This document shows positions 22,638-33,380 of a stretch of DNA of 64,000 nucleotides, piece by piece. The position numbers and the translations under genes are program-made. The notes below the pieces were generated by a model. That model made no database searches. It worked only from the letters and a program-made list of their open reading frames with translations, and had not been told where the DNA came from. Origin of the DNA: Triglochin maritima (Eukaryota; Streptophyta; Magnoliopsida; Alismatales; Juncaginaceae); assembly GCA_963682175.1 (NCBI GenBank), contig OY821784.1, positions 35,879,621 through 35,943,620 of the forward strand, in the 5' to 3' direction. Within the stretch, counting starts at the first letter, position 1; each line of letters begins with the position of its first letter.

Positions 22638-24187
22638 CGAGACCTGAATTCGGCTCGTTAGGGTTCCGACGCGTCCGATTTAGATTTGGAATCGACGGGA
22701 GGAAAAATAAAGGGGGGAAGATGGAATGGAATACGCGGTTATGACTTTTGGGGCAAATTGTATTTCTTAGCTGGATTTCTTTCTTTTAAACATTGTGTGA
22801 ATTTGAAAGTTTGCTAAACATCTTGATACTTTCTAATTCTATGTAATCTAAATTTCCACTATAATGAAAATTCTGAATTTGAATTTTAGATTTTCAACGA
22901 TGGCTCGAGGTAATCATATTTAAGCTTTTGTGACAATAAATTAAGGAAGTTACCGTGGGCTGGTAACTCATGAATTTAGTAACATATTGAACTAGGGTGA
23001 GCAATTGGTCCGACCTGGACAGGAACCGGATCGACTCCGGATCCTGGACCGAAAATTGGACCGGTTGGGTTCAGTTCAGACCGAAATCCGGATCGACCGG
23101 TCCAAAAAACCAAACCGGACCGGTTGTTGTTGACCCCTACACCGAACCATACTTAAACTCGTGACTTCTGGGGACAAATTGTGTTTTTTTAGCTAGATTT
23201 CTTTTCTCTTTTTTTTTAACTTATTTGATTTTGAAAGTTTGTGCTAAATACCGGGATAATATTTGATTTGTCTGATGGGTATGACAATAATATGCAATTG
23301 AGATTTATATTCTTGCCGTCAATTACTTGAGGCCAAATTACTATTTATGTAATCTAAATTTTCACTATTACGAAACTTTTGAATTTTAGATTTTCATCAA
23401 TAGCTCAAGGTAATAATACTTATGGTCCGTTTGAGAAGTGCAGTTTGAGGTTGCGGACTTGCGTTTTAGATCTTGGTGACGCTAAAATCTACATTTGTTC
23501 ACCTAAACTAGTTAAAATAACGTTTTAAGTTTTGACCCAACTTGTGCTTTATTGAAAAAGACGGTTTGACTTATTCACTCTAAAAAGTAAGTCATTTACA
23601 ACCTAAAAACAGCCCAAACATGACCAAAAATTACAGATGAATACCCCCACTAAACCCCAATTTCATACTTACACAAACCTTACACTCACCTATTTCAATT
23701 CTCTATTCCTTTGCATTATTTTTTCTCTGTTTTTGAAATTTATTTTTTTGGTTGGTTTTGGCCTTCTTTTTTCGCAGCATTCATTTGCAGAAAAATTAAT
23801 CCCGATGGACCATATCTTATTTTTTTGTGAATATTACTTGTTTTTTTTTTTTTGAATTTCACGTTTCTTGTGTTGTTTCGTGTTATTATGGGTTTTGCTT
23901 TGTTGGTGACTTGGTGTGATGGGTTATTGGGTTTTATGTTGGTTTGGTTTTGAGGTAGTGTAATTTGTGCCTTTTTTGTGTGGCTCCGTAATTTGGTTGG
24001 ATTTTTTTTTAAATCGGTATGGGTTATTATGCTTTTTTGTGGATTTGGAACTTTCGAACTTTCTACTCTAATCTCAGGTTGCAGGACTTTTAATAGATTT
24101 TGAGGATTAGGAATATAATCTGGATTCTTGTTCTTATCCTATGTATTTAGCCAATGAGACAAAGGTATCCAAAACTCTCATCCCCTT
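22638..24187. other. SAP upstream region with imperfect direct repeats and a probable small MITE
   Basis: The SAP promoter and 5' UTR should lie just above 22637. A segment from about 22742 to 22925 (GACTTTTGGGGCAAATTGTA ... TTTTAGATTTTCAACGATGG) recurs diverged at about 23162-23415. A related piece (AAGCTTTTGTAGCAATAAAT) is at 28096. Between the two lies a segment of about 150 bp (22993-23144) starting TAGGGTGAGCAA and ending TTGTTGACCCCTA, which looks like a hAT-type MITE. Its TSD is not clear. No gene is seen. Confidence 0.5.
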
Positions 24188-24195
24188 GCACCACA
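24188..24195. repeat. hAT target-site duplication, left (GCACCACA)
   Basis: Eight bases, GCACCACA, directly precede the TIR and recur at 28021-28028. The length is diagnostic of hAT elements. Confidence 0.92.
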
Positions 24196-24199
24196 TAGG

Positions 24200-24365
24200 G
24201 GTGAGCAAAACCGGATATCCGAATTTGCGGATATCCGGAATCCGGATATTCGATTTTCCGGATCACCTAAATATCATTCCGGATCCGATCCGGATTAAAC
24301 CGGATATCTGATTTTCGGATATCCGAAAATTCGGATATCCGATTTTCGGAAACCGGATATCCAGC
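24200..24365. repeat. Subterminal CCGGATATCCG repeats of the hAT element
   Basis: Units such as GGATATCCG and CCGGATCC are repeated about ten times here and again at about 27815-28010 near the other end. Short subterminal repeats are the usual transposase-binding region in hAT elements. The function is inferred from family knowledge. Confidence 0.7.
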
Positions 24366-24574
24366 TATTGTTCCATAAATACCTGAACATATTTTCATAA
24401 CGAAATCATAATCGCCAAAATATTCACAAAACCGATTTACCACCATACACACGAAAAAAAACCAATGATTTGTAACAAATTAAAACCACAAAGTTACTTT
24501 TGAATTCAGGAATCCAATACAAAGTTAATGTTCTAATAGTATTCTTATAGTAAAAGTGTAAAACAACACAAAAT

Positions 24575-26916
24575 TCACTCATCAGAATCAGATGTATCGA
24601 CAGTCTCATCAATAACAACCATCGATTGCTCCAATATCAAGTCTTTCAAACCTACAAAAAAATGTACATGTTATACACCACAAAATACAAAAAAACAATA
24701 AAAGAAGTAAAATATTTGAAATGAAACTACCTTCTTCAAATATCTCTAAGTCAAGCAAGTTTTCCTCTATTATAAGTGAACCATGAGAAATTCGCACCCA
24801 ATCTTGTGAACAAATAAGAGCTTCCACCATCCTTGGTGTCAAAGAAGTACGGAATGAATCAAGAACTCGTCCTCCCGTGCTAAAAGTAGATTCTGAAGCA
24901 ACTGTGGAGACTGGAATAGCTAATACATCTCTTGCAATTTTTGCTACAATGGGATATCTTTTTTTATTGTCTTTCCACCACTGCAATATGTTAAAAGTTT
25001 GATCCATAGCCATACCCATAGGCTCACATGCATCATCCAAGTATTTCTCCCACTCACTTTTGTTGTCATCCACATTACCACCCATTTCCATTTGATATTG
25101 ACTATTCAACAATTGCCCAAAATCAATCATGTCACTATTCTTCTTCGTATTATGTCCCAAATTACTAGTAGATGCCGATGAAGAGACGGAGCTTGAAGAA
25201 GGCTCTTGCATATTCTTTGATTGTGACATAGAGGAGGACCCATACATCTCAAACAGTGAACGGAAAGTATACTTGATATTCTTAGACAATATGCTAGCAT
25301 TATCAACCCCGTAAGTGTTCTTCACCATCCAATCAACATATGGTAACTTCTTTCTTGGGTCAAGAATCACAAATACAAATAACAACAAGTTAAGATTGTG
25401 AATATTACCCCAATACTTATCATACTTCACTTTCATTTGTGATGTCATTTTCCTAATGCTTTCATTTTCACTTTCACATTGATGAGAAAGTATGAGACCA
25501 ACACCAAATATATCATCTACATATGCATTGCTAGTCACATACCGAGAACCCGACAACTTCAATGTGGCATCATAGAAGATTTTCAAAAATGGCAAAAAAC
25601 AACTCAATTGGTCCCATTCATGATTTGTAGGCTCACCACCAACCTTCCTCATTTTTTTAACAAGAGTTGGATCTCTCATAATTAGACTAGCAAATGCCTT
25701 TCTAAACTTTAAAGCAGAATCAAGCATTAAGTAAGTCGAATTCCATCTAGTTTCGACATCCAAACATACAAGCTTCTTGGATTCTATTCTTTCTTCTTCA
25801 ACACAAGTCTTAAACTTTTGCAACCTAGCAGGAGAAGACCTCACATACTTCACAAGAGTACGGACTTTCACAATTGAGTTATCAATATCATTTAAACCAT
25901 CTTTGACAACCAAATTTAGAATGTGTGCTGCACATCTCATATGCAAAATATTTCCCCTCCAAGACACCACATTCCCAATGATTGAGCCTTCTTCTCAAAT
26001 AATCAACAGCCAGATCATTGGAACTAGCATTATCAACTGTGACAGTCATAATATTTTTCAATCCCCAATCACTCAAACATTTTTCAACTGCTCTACCAAT
26101 AAGTTGTCCAGAATGACCAGCAACTGGGCAAAAATTAAGAACTCTTTTATGCAAATTCCAATCATCATCAATAAAGTGTGAAGTAAGACACGTGTAACTT
26201 AAATTCTGCCCAGAAGTCCATGAATCAGTAGTGAGGCTAATTTTGGAAGGCAGCTGCTTAAAGAAATCAAACAACTTCCTTCTTTCCTCGATATAAAGAG
26301 AATAGCAATCTCTAGCAGCAGTAAAACGGGACGGAACATCAAATTGTGGATTCATAACCTCACAAAAACCAAGAAAACCCTCTCGCTCTATAAACATAAA
26401 AGGTAGCTCATCCAATATCAACATTCTTGCAAGTTGTTTTCTAATAAAATCTTGATCATGCTGCCACAGTTTTGGAACATGAACGGTTTCAAGATTGCCA
26501 TCTTTGTTAACAACAGTTTTTGCATCAACGGAAATGAGCTTTTGTTTTTTATCTAGATTTGCAGGCAACTTCTTACACCTCTTTGTATGATTTGCTAACA
26601 CACTAGTCCCATTTTTTGAATCACAACTAATCATAGCTTTACAATACTTGCACTCAGCAAAAAGGGAATCCTTTACTTTGTTATAGTGAGACCACCATGG
26701 AGATTCATTCTTTCTTTTACCAATAGAGGAGTTGCTATCACTTACATTGGATTTGGACTTGGACTTGGACTTGGGGGCACTTGGTGGTTTTTCCTTTCGA
26801 GAAATCTGCTCTTCTTCAATGATTTGAATGTCACTAGCTTGAGTAGCTTCAATGAAAGTCCCATCCATCCTATCATCCTCCACCCTTTCATGATTGTCAT
26901 TTAAACTTGATGACAT
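24575..26916 (-). pseudogene. hAT transposase (BED finger, hATC domain) with one frameshift
   Basis: On the minus strand, ATG at 26916 opens a frame with a BED finger (ECKYCKAM ... NHTKRCKKLP) and the DDE-region motifs LTTDSWTSGQNLSY and TVDNASSNDLAVDYL. Near 25944-25948 the reading must move to another frame, since HMRCAAHILNLVVKDGL continues the protein. This looks like a single inserted G after a TTT run. The second frame runs to the hATC dimerisation region (IPVSTVASESTFSTGGRVL). A 79-bp intron (24730-24652, GAAG/GTAG ... TTGTAG) leads to a last exon 24651-24575 ending TGA. Everything else is intact, so the defect is a recent lesion or a sequencing error. Confidence 0.88.
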
Positions 26917-28020
26917 TATTTCAACCTACAAAAAATCCAAAGAACACACAAATTCAATAAAGTAAAGCTCACCGTGAAGCTGAAATTCTAGATTAGTAAG
27001 TACACTAGCTAACCGGATAAAGAAGAGTCAGTGTGTGAAACCTTGAGAGAATATTCAATCCAATCTACTAAAGAAGAGTCAAACGTGCTTAAACTGAAGG
27101 CTTGAAAACGTGAAACTTTCAAAGAATTCACTACTCATTCAACAGCTCATGCCTTCCAAACAGAAAACACATTAGGAAAGCCCATGCCTATGTCCCACGG
27201 CCCATTCGGATTTTGTATCATGCAAGCGATGGAAGGGAAAAACATATGAATGCATGGTCATCCTTTTATTTCCACAGTTCTTCAAAACAGGCCGAACTCA
27301 GAAGGCACCAATATTCATGTCTACAGCTCACAAGTATTTAACATATAATCCTTAAGAGCAAGCATATGATTCACAAATCAAGCAAAAACATGCAGTGATC
27401 GAATAACCTCAGAATCCAAAACATATGATTCACAAATCAAGCCAAAACATGATCGAACACACATCAGAATCCAAAAACATGTAAACAACAAAATCAGAAT
27501 CCAAAAACATGCAAACAACAACTAGCCGAACACACATCAGAATCCAAAACCAAACCCAAATGTCAGTTCGAAGGCGTAAAAGGGGAGAGAATGGTACCGT
27601 CGGAGTTCCAGAGGTCGCCGGAGGGAATGTGTGCTCGCCGGAGGGAGGGCAGTCTTCGGTACGCGAAGCCGTGAAAGGGAATTTGGATTTTGAGGGAGAG
27701 GAATGACGAATGGGGAGAGCCGGAGAGGGGATTTTGCTTTTTTGTTTTGGTTTAGGGCTGGGGAGGACCGAGGACCGGAGGTGCTTTTTTGTTTTGATTT
27801 AGTGTTGGGGAGGACTGAATTCGGTTCAGAATTCGGATTCGGGTATCCGAATGTTCCTAAATTACTATCCGAATCCGGTCCGAAAATATGAGTAGTAAAG
27901 CGGATCGGATACCCGATCCGGAATATTAGGACCGGATATCCGATTATTCGGATTTTATAAACTGGATACCGGATCGGAAATGCGGTTATCCGGTTATTCG
28001 GATTGTTCTGCTCACCCCTA

Positions 28021-28028
28021 GCACCACA
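28021..28028. repeat. hAT target-site duplication, right (GCACCACA)
   Basis: Exact copy of 24188-24195. Confidence 0.92.
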
Positions 28029-28479
28029 TGAGGTTGCGGTTTAGAAACCTCACCTTCAAACCTCTAACTTCAAACCTCCATCCAAAAACTCTACCTTAAG
28101 CTTTTGTAGCAATAAATTAAGAAAGTAACTCATGGACTTAGTAACATACTGAACGTACTCCAATGATTCTGATTAGTACCAACAAAACTCAAGAGAAATT
28201 TAGAACTCCACTTCTACGATTTCTCATTATTTTAGAGTAAAAATTGAAGAAGTCACTCTATGTGTATATTTTATGTCCTGGAAATTCTTTAATTTTTTAA
28301 GTTTTCATGATACTATTCAAAAGTTATTCTACAAAGTAGCAATCACAACCTAACATTAATGCCACCGTCACCAATCAACGACAATTGCTCACCTTTGCAC
28401 TCTTCACATTCCTCCCCATCTTTGCTCATGGTCGTCCATGACACTCATCGATCGATTTACTCGCCATCTTCCTACTTCG
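28029..28479. other. Intergenic DNA after the hAT element
   Basis: No gene seen. It includes a fragment (28096-28155) related to the repeats upstream of the SAP gene, so the hAT inserted into or near an older repeated sequence. Confidence 0.45.
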
Positions 28480-29972
28480 AGTTTTCGAGCACCAATTCAC
28501 TAGCTATACTCAACTGCTTTTTCAACTCTGCTAACTCAGCAGACGTCATCCTATATGGAGTCTTCGACTGTGGTGTAGTCTCAGTTACCAAGTCGATATC
28601 AAACTCGATCTCTCTGTGGGGGCGGCAGACCGGTGATCTCATCAGAAAACACTTCTGGAAAATCCTGAACAATCTCAATGTCCTCCAACTTCTTCACCTC
28701 TAGATATGGCACCACAAGAGTGGCTATAAAAACCCTGCAACCCTGATGGATCATCTTCTGTGCCCTCACTGCTGACACCACAACCCGACCCCCTCTGTCT
28801 TTCGTCCCCCTGATCAACAAATCAGGAAGACCCTTCCTCGGAATCAAAATTTTCTTTTCTTGGCACAAGACTCGAACATCGTACTGTGACAGTCAATCCA
28901 TCTCAAGTATGACATCAAAGTCTACCATTGGCAACAAGATTAGATCTGCCGAGAACTCCCGGTCTCCCAAAACAATTGTGGCGTCGGGGAGAAAGCTCAC
29001 CCACAATGCCCACCAAACCTAAGGGTGTGCTGACTTCCAAAGTGGTAGTCAACATCGCAGGGGTAAGACCTAACACGCTCGCAAACTTCTCAGAGATGAA
29101 CGAGTGTGTGACCCCACAGTCGAAAAGCATTCTAGCTATCAGATCGTCAACAAAAAGAATACCTTCCACCACCGCACTGGCATCCCTAGCCTCCTCCGCC
29201 TGGATGGTGAAAACACGACCACTCTTCCCCTGCTGCGAAGGCACAACATGTCAACTCGGGCCCGCTCCACCGGCTAAGGACGATCACGGTCGACTACCAG
29301 TCCCGCTTGATCTACTCGAGCAAACACGAATGAAGTGACCCATCTGGCCACAACCATGACACACACCGGGACGGTGCCCGCACCCACGCCTGGGATGAAC
29401 TCCACCGCACCGCCTACACTGTCCAGACTGTGATGCTCCACCATCATCAATCTGGAGCCTCTTGCCCGGATTCCCTGAAAGCTGACCTCCGAGACGTGCA
29501 CTCATCTTCTGTTGCGTCTTCCTGGCCTCTACCGTCTCCTGGTAGTCCTGATCAATGATCGTCGCAAACTTCACTGCATCAGCTAAAGTTTGTGGCATAC
29601 TCGTGGTCACCCGAGATCTGAACTGCGGCCTTAACCTTCAGACAAACTTCCGAGCCCTCTGCTCCTGAGTCACATAAATCTCGGGGCAGTAACGCTCCAG
29701 AGCGTGAAATCTACTAATGTAAGTCACCAGCGTCATCTCTCGTTGCTCAAGTGCCATGAATTCCTCCATCTTCCTGTCACGTACATGATGTGGGAAATAC
29801 TGCTTGTTGAACTCTGCGAGGAATTCCTCCCAGCCTACCTCATCACTATCCTGAAACACCACTGTAGAGGTAGACCTCTACCAGGTGGTTGCCTCGCCAT
29901 CCAAAACATTGGTGGCCAGATCCACCTGTCTCTCAGCAGGACAACCAATCACTCTGAATATCTTCCGGATAG
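28480..29972 (-). pseudogene. Decayed internal fragment of a Ty3/gypsy chromovirus (gag to start of RT)
   Basis: Minus-strand pieces match, in order, the intact element at 40143-48972: gag (VGWEEFLAEFNKQYFPHHV), zinc knuckle (RCGGVHPRRGCGHRPG ... [14 protein letters not shown]), protease ([16 protein letters not shown]), linker ([17 protein letters not shown]) and the first part before RT ([17 protein letters not shown]). Frames are broken by shifts and by stops (for example a TAG in place of Trp near 29880). No LTR is attached. It corresponds to roughly 42.60-44.08 kb of the intact element, so both ends were lost. The 29.97-kb end stops at the GA-rich block. Confidence 0.88.
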
Positions 29973-31190
29973 AGTGGAGAGAGAGTGATGAGAGAGAGAA
30001 AGTGGGATGAGAGAGAGTGAACGATTGGAGAGCGAGAAAGGAGAGGGAGATTGAAAGAGTGGAGAGGAAGAAAGGTGAGAAAGAGAGAGAGTAAGAGAGT
30101 GGAGAGCGAGAAAGGAGAGGGAGAGTGAAAAAGTGGAGAGGAAGAAAAGAGAGAGAGATTCAAGAGAGAGAGTGAGAGAGTGGAGAGGGAGAAAGGAGAG
30201 AAAGAGATTCAAGAGAGAGAGAAAGAGGTTGCATTTCGTAGAGAGAGATTCAAGATAGAGAGATGGGAATGAGAGAGAGAGAGAAAGAGGGATGAGAGAG
30301 AGTGAAATATTGGAGAACGAGAAAGGGGAGAGAGTGTGAAAGAGTGGAGGTAGAAAGGAGAGAAAGAAAGATTCAAGAGAGGGAGAGTGAAAGAGTGGAG
30401 AGAGAGAGAAAGAAAGATTCAAGAGAGGGAGAGTGAAAGAGTGGAGAGAGAGAAAGGAGAGAGAAGATTCAAGAGAGAGAGAAAGATGGATGAGAGTGAG
30501 ATATTCATGAGAGAGAGAGAGTGATGAGAGAGAGAAAGATATTGTGTTTCGTGGAGAGAGAGAGAGAGAAAGGATAGAGATTCAAAAGGGAGAGCGGGCT
30601 GAGAGAGAGAGTGAAATAGTGGAGAGAGAGAGAGAGAGATGAGAGAGAGGAGAGGGAGAAAGGAGAGGGAGAAAGGAGAGAGAGTGGAGGTAGAAAGAGA
30701 GAGAGAGAGAAAGATTAAAGAGAGATAGGGAAAGAAAGAAACATTCAAAAGAGAGAGTGAAAGAGTGGAGAGAGAAGGAGAGAGAAAGATTCAAGAGAGA
30801 GAGTGAAAAAGGTGGAGAGGGAGAAAGGAGAGAGAGAGAAAGGAGAGAGATTAAAAAAACGGGATGAGAGAGAGTGAAAGAGTGGAGAGAGAGATTCAAG
30901 AGACAAAGCAGGATGAGAGAGAGAGAGAGAAGAGGGAGAGAGAAGAGGTAGAAAGAGAGAAAGAAAGAAAGATTCAAGAGAGAGAGTGAAAGAGTGGTGA
31001 GAGAGAGAAAGATTCAAGAGAGAGAGTGAAAGAGTGGAGATGGAGAAATGAGAGCGAGATTCTAGAGAGAGAGTGGAGAGAGAGAGAGAAAGATGGATGA
31101 GTGGGTGTGTGTGAAAGAGTGGAGAGAGATTCAAGAGAGAGAGGGATGAGAGAGTGAGAGTGAAAGAGTGGAGAGTGAAAAAGTAGAGAG
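29973..31190. repeat. 1.2-kb GA-rich low-complexity block
   Basis: Almost purely purine on the plus strand. It is built from drifting units like GAGAGAGAGTGAAAGAGTGG and GAGAAAGATTCAAGAGAGAG, with rare interruptions (TTGCATTTCGTAG near 30228, ATTGTGTTTCGTGG near 30540). Long Ser/Leu-rich open frames on the minus strand follow from the composition and are not genes. Confidence 0.92.
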
Positions 31191-33216
31191 CATTAGACAA
31201 TTTGATTTTTTATGTAATTCTTTTTACAATTAAGGACATTTGGATTTTACAAGGTTTAAATTGCAAATTTTCTTCGCCGTTGGATAGTAACGGTGACGGA
31301 GTGGGGTCCACTAACGACAGAAGTGTATATCAGCAAATAACACCGGATTACAGGTGCACATCAGGAAATAACAAAAAACATAGGTGCATTTGGCCAATTA
31401 GATCACTTAGGAGGTGCACAGTAGCAAATTATCCTAGAAAGGATTTGGGCCTACGAGAATGGTAGAAAATTAGAAATAATCAAAATATGTGGAGAAAGAT
31501 AAATCTAGAATTTATGGTATAAATCTAGAATTATACCATAAATTATAGATTTAACCTGCACAATTCACAGGTTAACCGTGGTCAAAGCTACCTCTTTATC
31601 TAACGCCATATCTAAGTTACCAAAAAAAACTGTAGATTTCTTTTGCGGCAATTATGCACATGTTGTTGGTTGGTTAGTTGGTTGGTTAGTTGGATTATGT
31701 TTGGTTTGTCATGTTATACTTATCCCAAACATTTAAGGTTGCTTCCACTTGTGCAGCAATCTTTTGTTTGTCCTTAAATAGTTTGGTCAACTGATTTCTT
31801 CTACTATGCATTACCGGAACAGCATGTGGCAGTTTAGGTCTGGCTGAGTCGGTTGATTCTTGTCCCTATTGGTCCATGTGTGGCAACTAGCAACTTAGAA
31901 TTTTTTTTAAAAAAAAAGAGGAAAATGAAATTTGACATATGTATAATTGATATTTAGATTGTATATCGATGCAATAGTAAGTTGGGTCACTTACTCACTT
32001 ATCAACTTAATTAGGTTTTCATAATACGTCATTTCAATTTGGGTAGAGTTTTCCTACAATTTATTGCTTTTCTTGAAACTTTGAAATAACATCTATATTA
32101 GCCTCTAACACCTATTAATCTCATTTACAAATGTCTGATATCCTAACTTTATGGAGTTACAAATGCTTTAGAAAGTTTGAAGTTTAGAGTTTTACATGAT
32201 TAAAGTCCATGCTTTCACATGGCATAGGATAAGATGAATTTCTCTTTGCATTATTATCACCACAAATTATATCCTCTCGTCGTGGACCTAAGCTAAAAGT
32301 CTTCTTTAAAATTAAGCATAAGTTGTTTGTTTCCAACACACAACTCAACAAGCTTGCTGCATCTTTTCTCCATATCTTATCTTGTCACTCTTAACCTAGC
32401 TATGTGCGTACCTTTCTCCATTCGTAATAGTTTTCCGATAGAATGTATATTTGTATATCTTTTTAGTTTCAGCTAATTAAGCACGAGATGAACTCATATT
32501 TAGATTAAAAATAGCTAATTAAAACATGCGCAGATGTGCTGATGTAGGTTTTCTAGTGAAGGAAAGTTTTAAGAGAGTGGGATTACTTTCCCACTCTCTT
32601 AATCATCAAGAAGTAGGACTTCCAGAGAGATGAAAAATGTTTTAAATAGGATAAAAAAATGGACAAAAATGAATCCACTTGGGTCTCTTGATCTTATATA
32701 GTTATAGGAAATTACTTTCAAATATCATGATTTTTGAAGTGCACGAACAACTCCAGTTATATATGTATTCAAATTTACGGTTTGGATTTTCATTTTATTA
32801 AAAAATGATCTAATATACTTTGAAAGAACTTGAGCTCAAGTAAATGAAGGGAATCAAGCTCTTTCGTGTAGTAAATTTAGATTTAGAGGGTGTATTAAGA
32901 ATACCGATCAAATAACAATATGCAAATAGTAAGTCACTAAAAACTGTTTATAAGGTGTTACTAAATTTGCCCAACATGCAGACAGGAGCAGTTTGTATAA
33001 CATTTACGTTGTATAAATCAACTGATCCCTGAACAACAAGATCAATACACTAGACCATTATTTTATGTACATCAGTCCATATATCTAATCATCTAATTTA
33101 CAATTAATACATCCATGCAGTACCTTTATTTCCTATACAATTGACTACAATCTGCATTATGCCTATAATGTATATGATCCAATTGCAAGAAGTTGTGTAT
33201 GTATATTTAAACTTCA
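31191..33216. other. Intergenic DNA, including the displaced 3' flank of the polygalacturonase gene
   Basis: No gene recognised. A GGTTAGTTGG microsatellite lies near 31665-31700 and a perfect hairpin at 32569-32602. The last 100-200 bases before 33217, read on the minus strand, are what originally followed the polygalacturonase stop codon before the MULE inserted, so they probably contain its ancestral 3' UTR. Confidence 0.5.
32569..32602. repeat. Perfect 14-bp inverted repeat
   Basis: TTAAGAGAGTGGGA and its reverse complement are separated by the 6-base loop TTACTT. Surrounding DNA is AT-rich and non-coding. It could be a folded RNA element, a remnant of a small inverted-repeat transposon or chance; nothing else identifies it. 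Confidence 0.7.
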
Positions 33217-33224
33217 TTTACTTA
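33217..33224. repeat. MULE target-site duplication, left (TTTACTTA)
   Basis: Matches 39672-39679 exactly. On the minus strand it reads TAAGTAAA, which contains the polygalacturonase stop codon in its right-hand copy. Confidence 0.88.
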
Positions 33225-33380
33225 GGGAACTACTAAACGTCGTCCCAAAACTACTTAAATCGCCCCTTGAAATTACCAAATTGCCCTTAACAATATATTT
33301 AATACCCAAATCGTCCCGTGTCTATAAATAAGGCCTATGGTCTTGTATATTCATAATTTATCAGTAAAAACACCACGAAA
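33225..33380 (+). promoter_or_regulatory. Left TIR and TATA promoter of the transposase-OTU gene
   Basis: The TIR is followed by TATAAATA at 33323-33330, about 50 bases before the ATG at 33381. TIR-borne promoters facing inward are normal in MULEs. Confidence 0.6.

Larger units (their letters stand above)
24196..28020. mobile_element. Near-intact hAT transposon
   Basis: A 3825-bp element bounded by the perfect 12-bp inverted repeat TAGGGGTGAGCA / TGCTCACCCCTA and an exact 8-bp TSD. It carries a two-exon transposase gene on the minus strand with one frameshift. About 180 bp inside each end are dense in short palindromic units such as CCGGATATCCG. The exact TSD and TIRs indicate a recent insertion. 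Confidence 0.95.

Noticed and set aside
23425..23622. Possible MITE with GGTCCGTTTG ... CAAACATGACC ends
   Set aside because: Ends match over fewer than ten bases and flanks show no convincing duplication.
29933..31200. Ser/Leu-rich frames up to 157 codons
   Set aside because: GA/CT low-complexity DNA; the peptides only restate the simple repeat.
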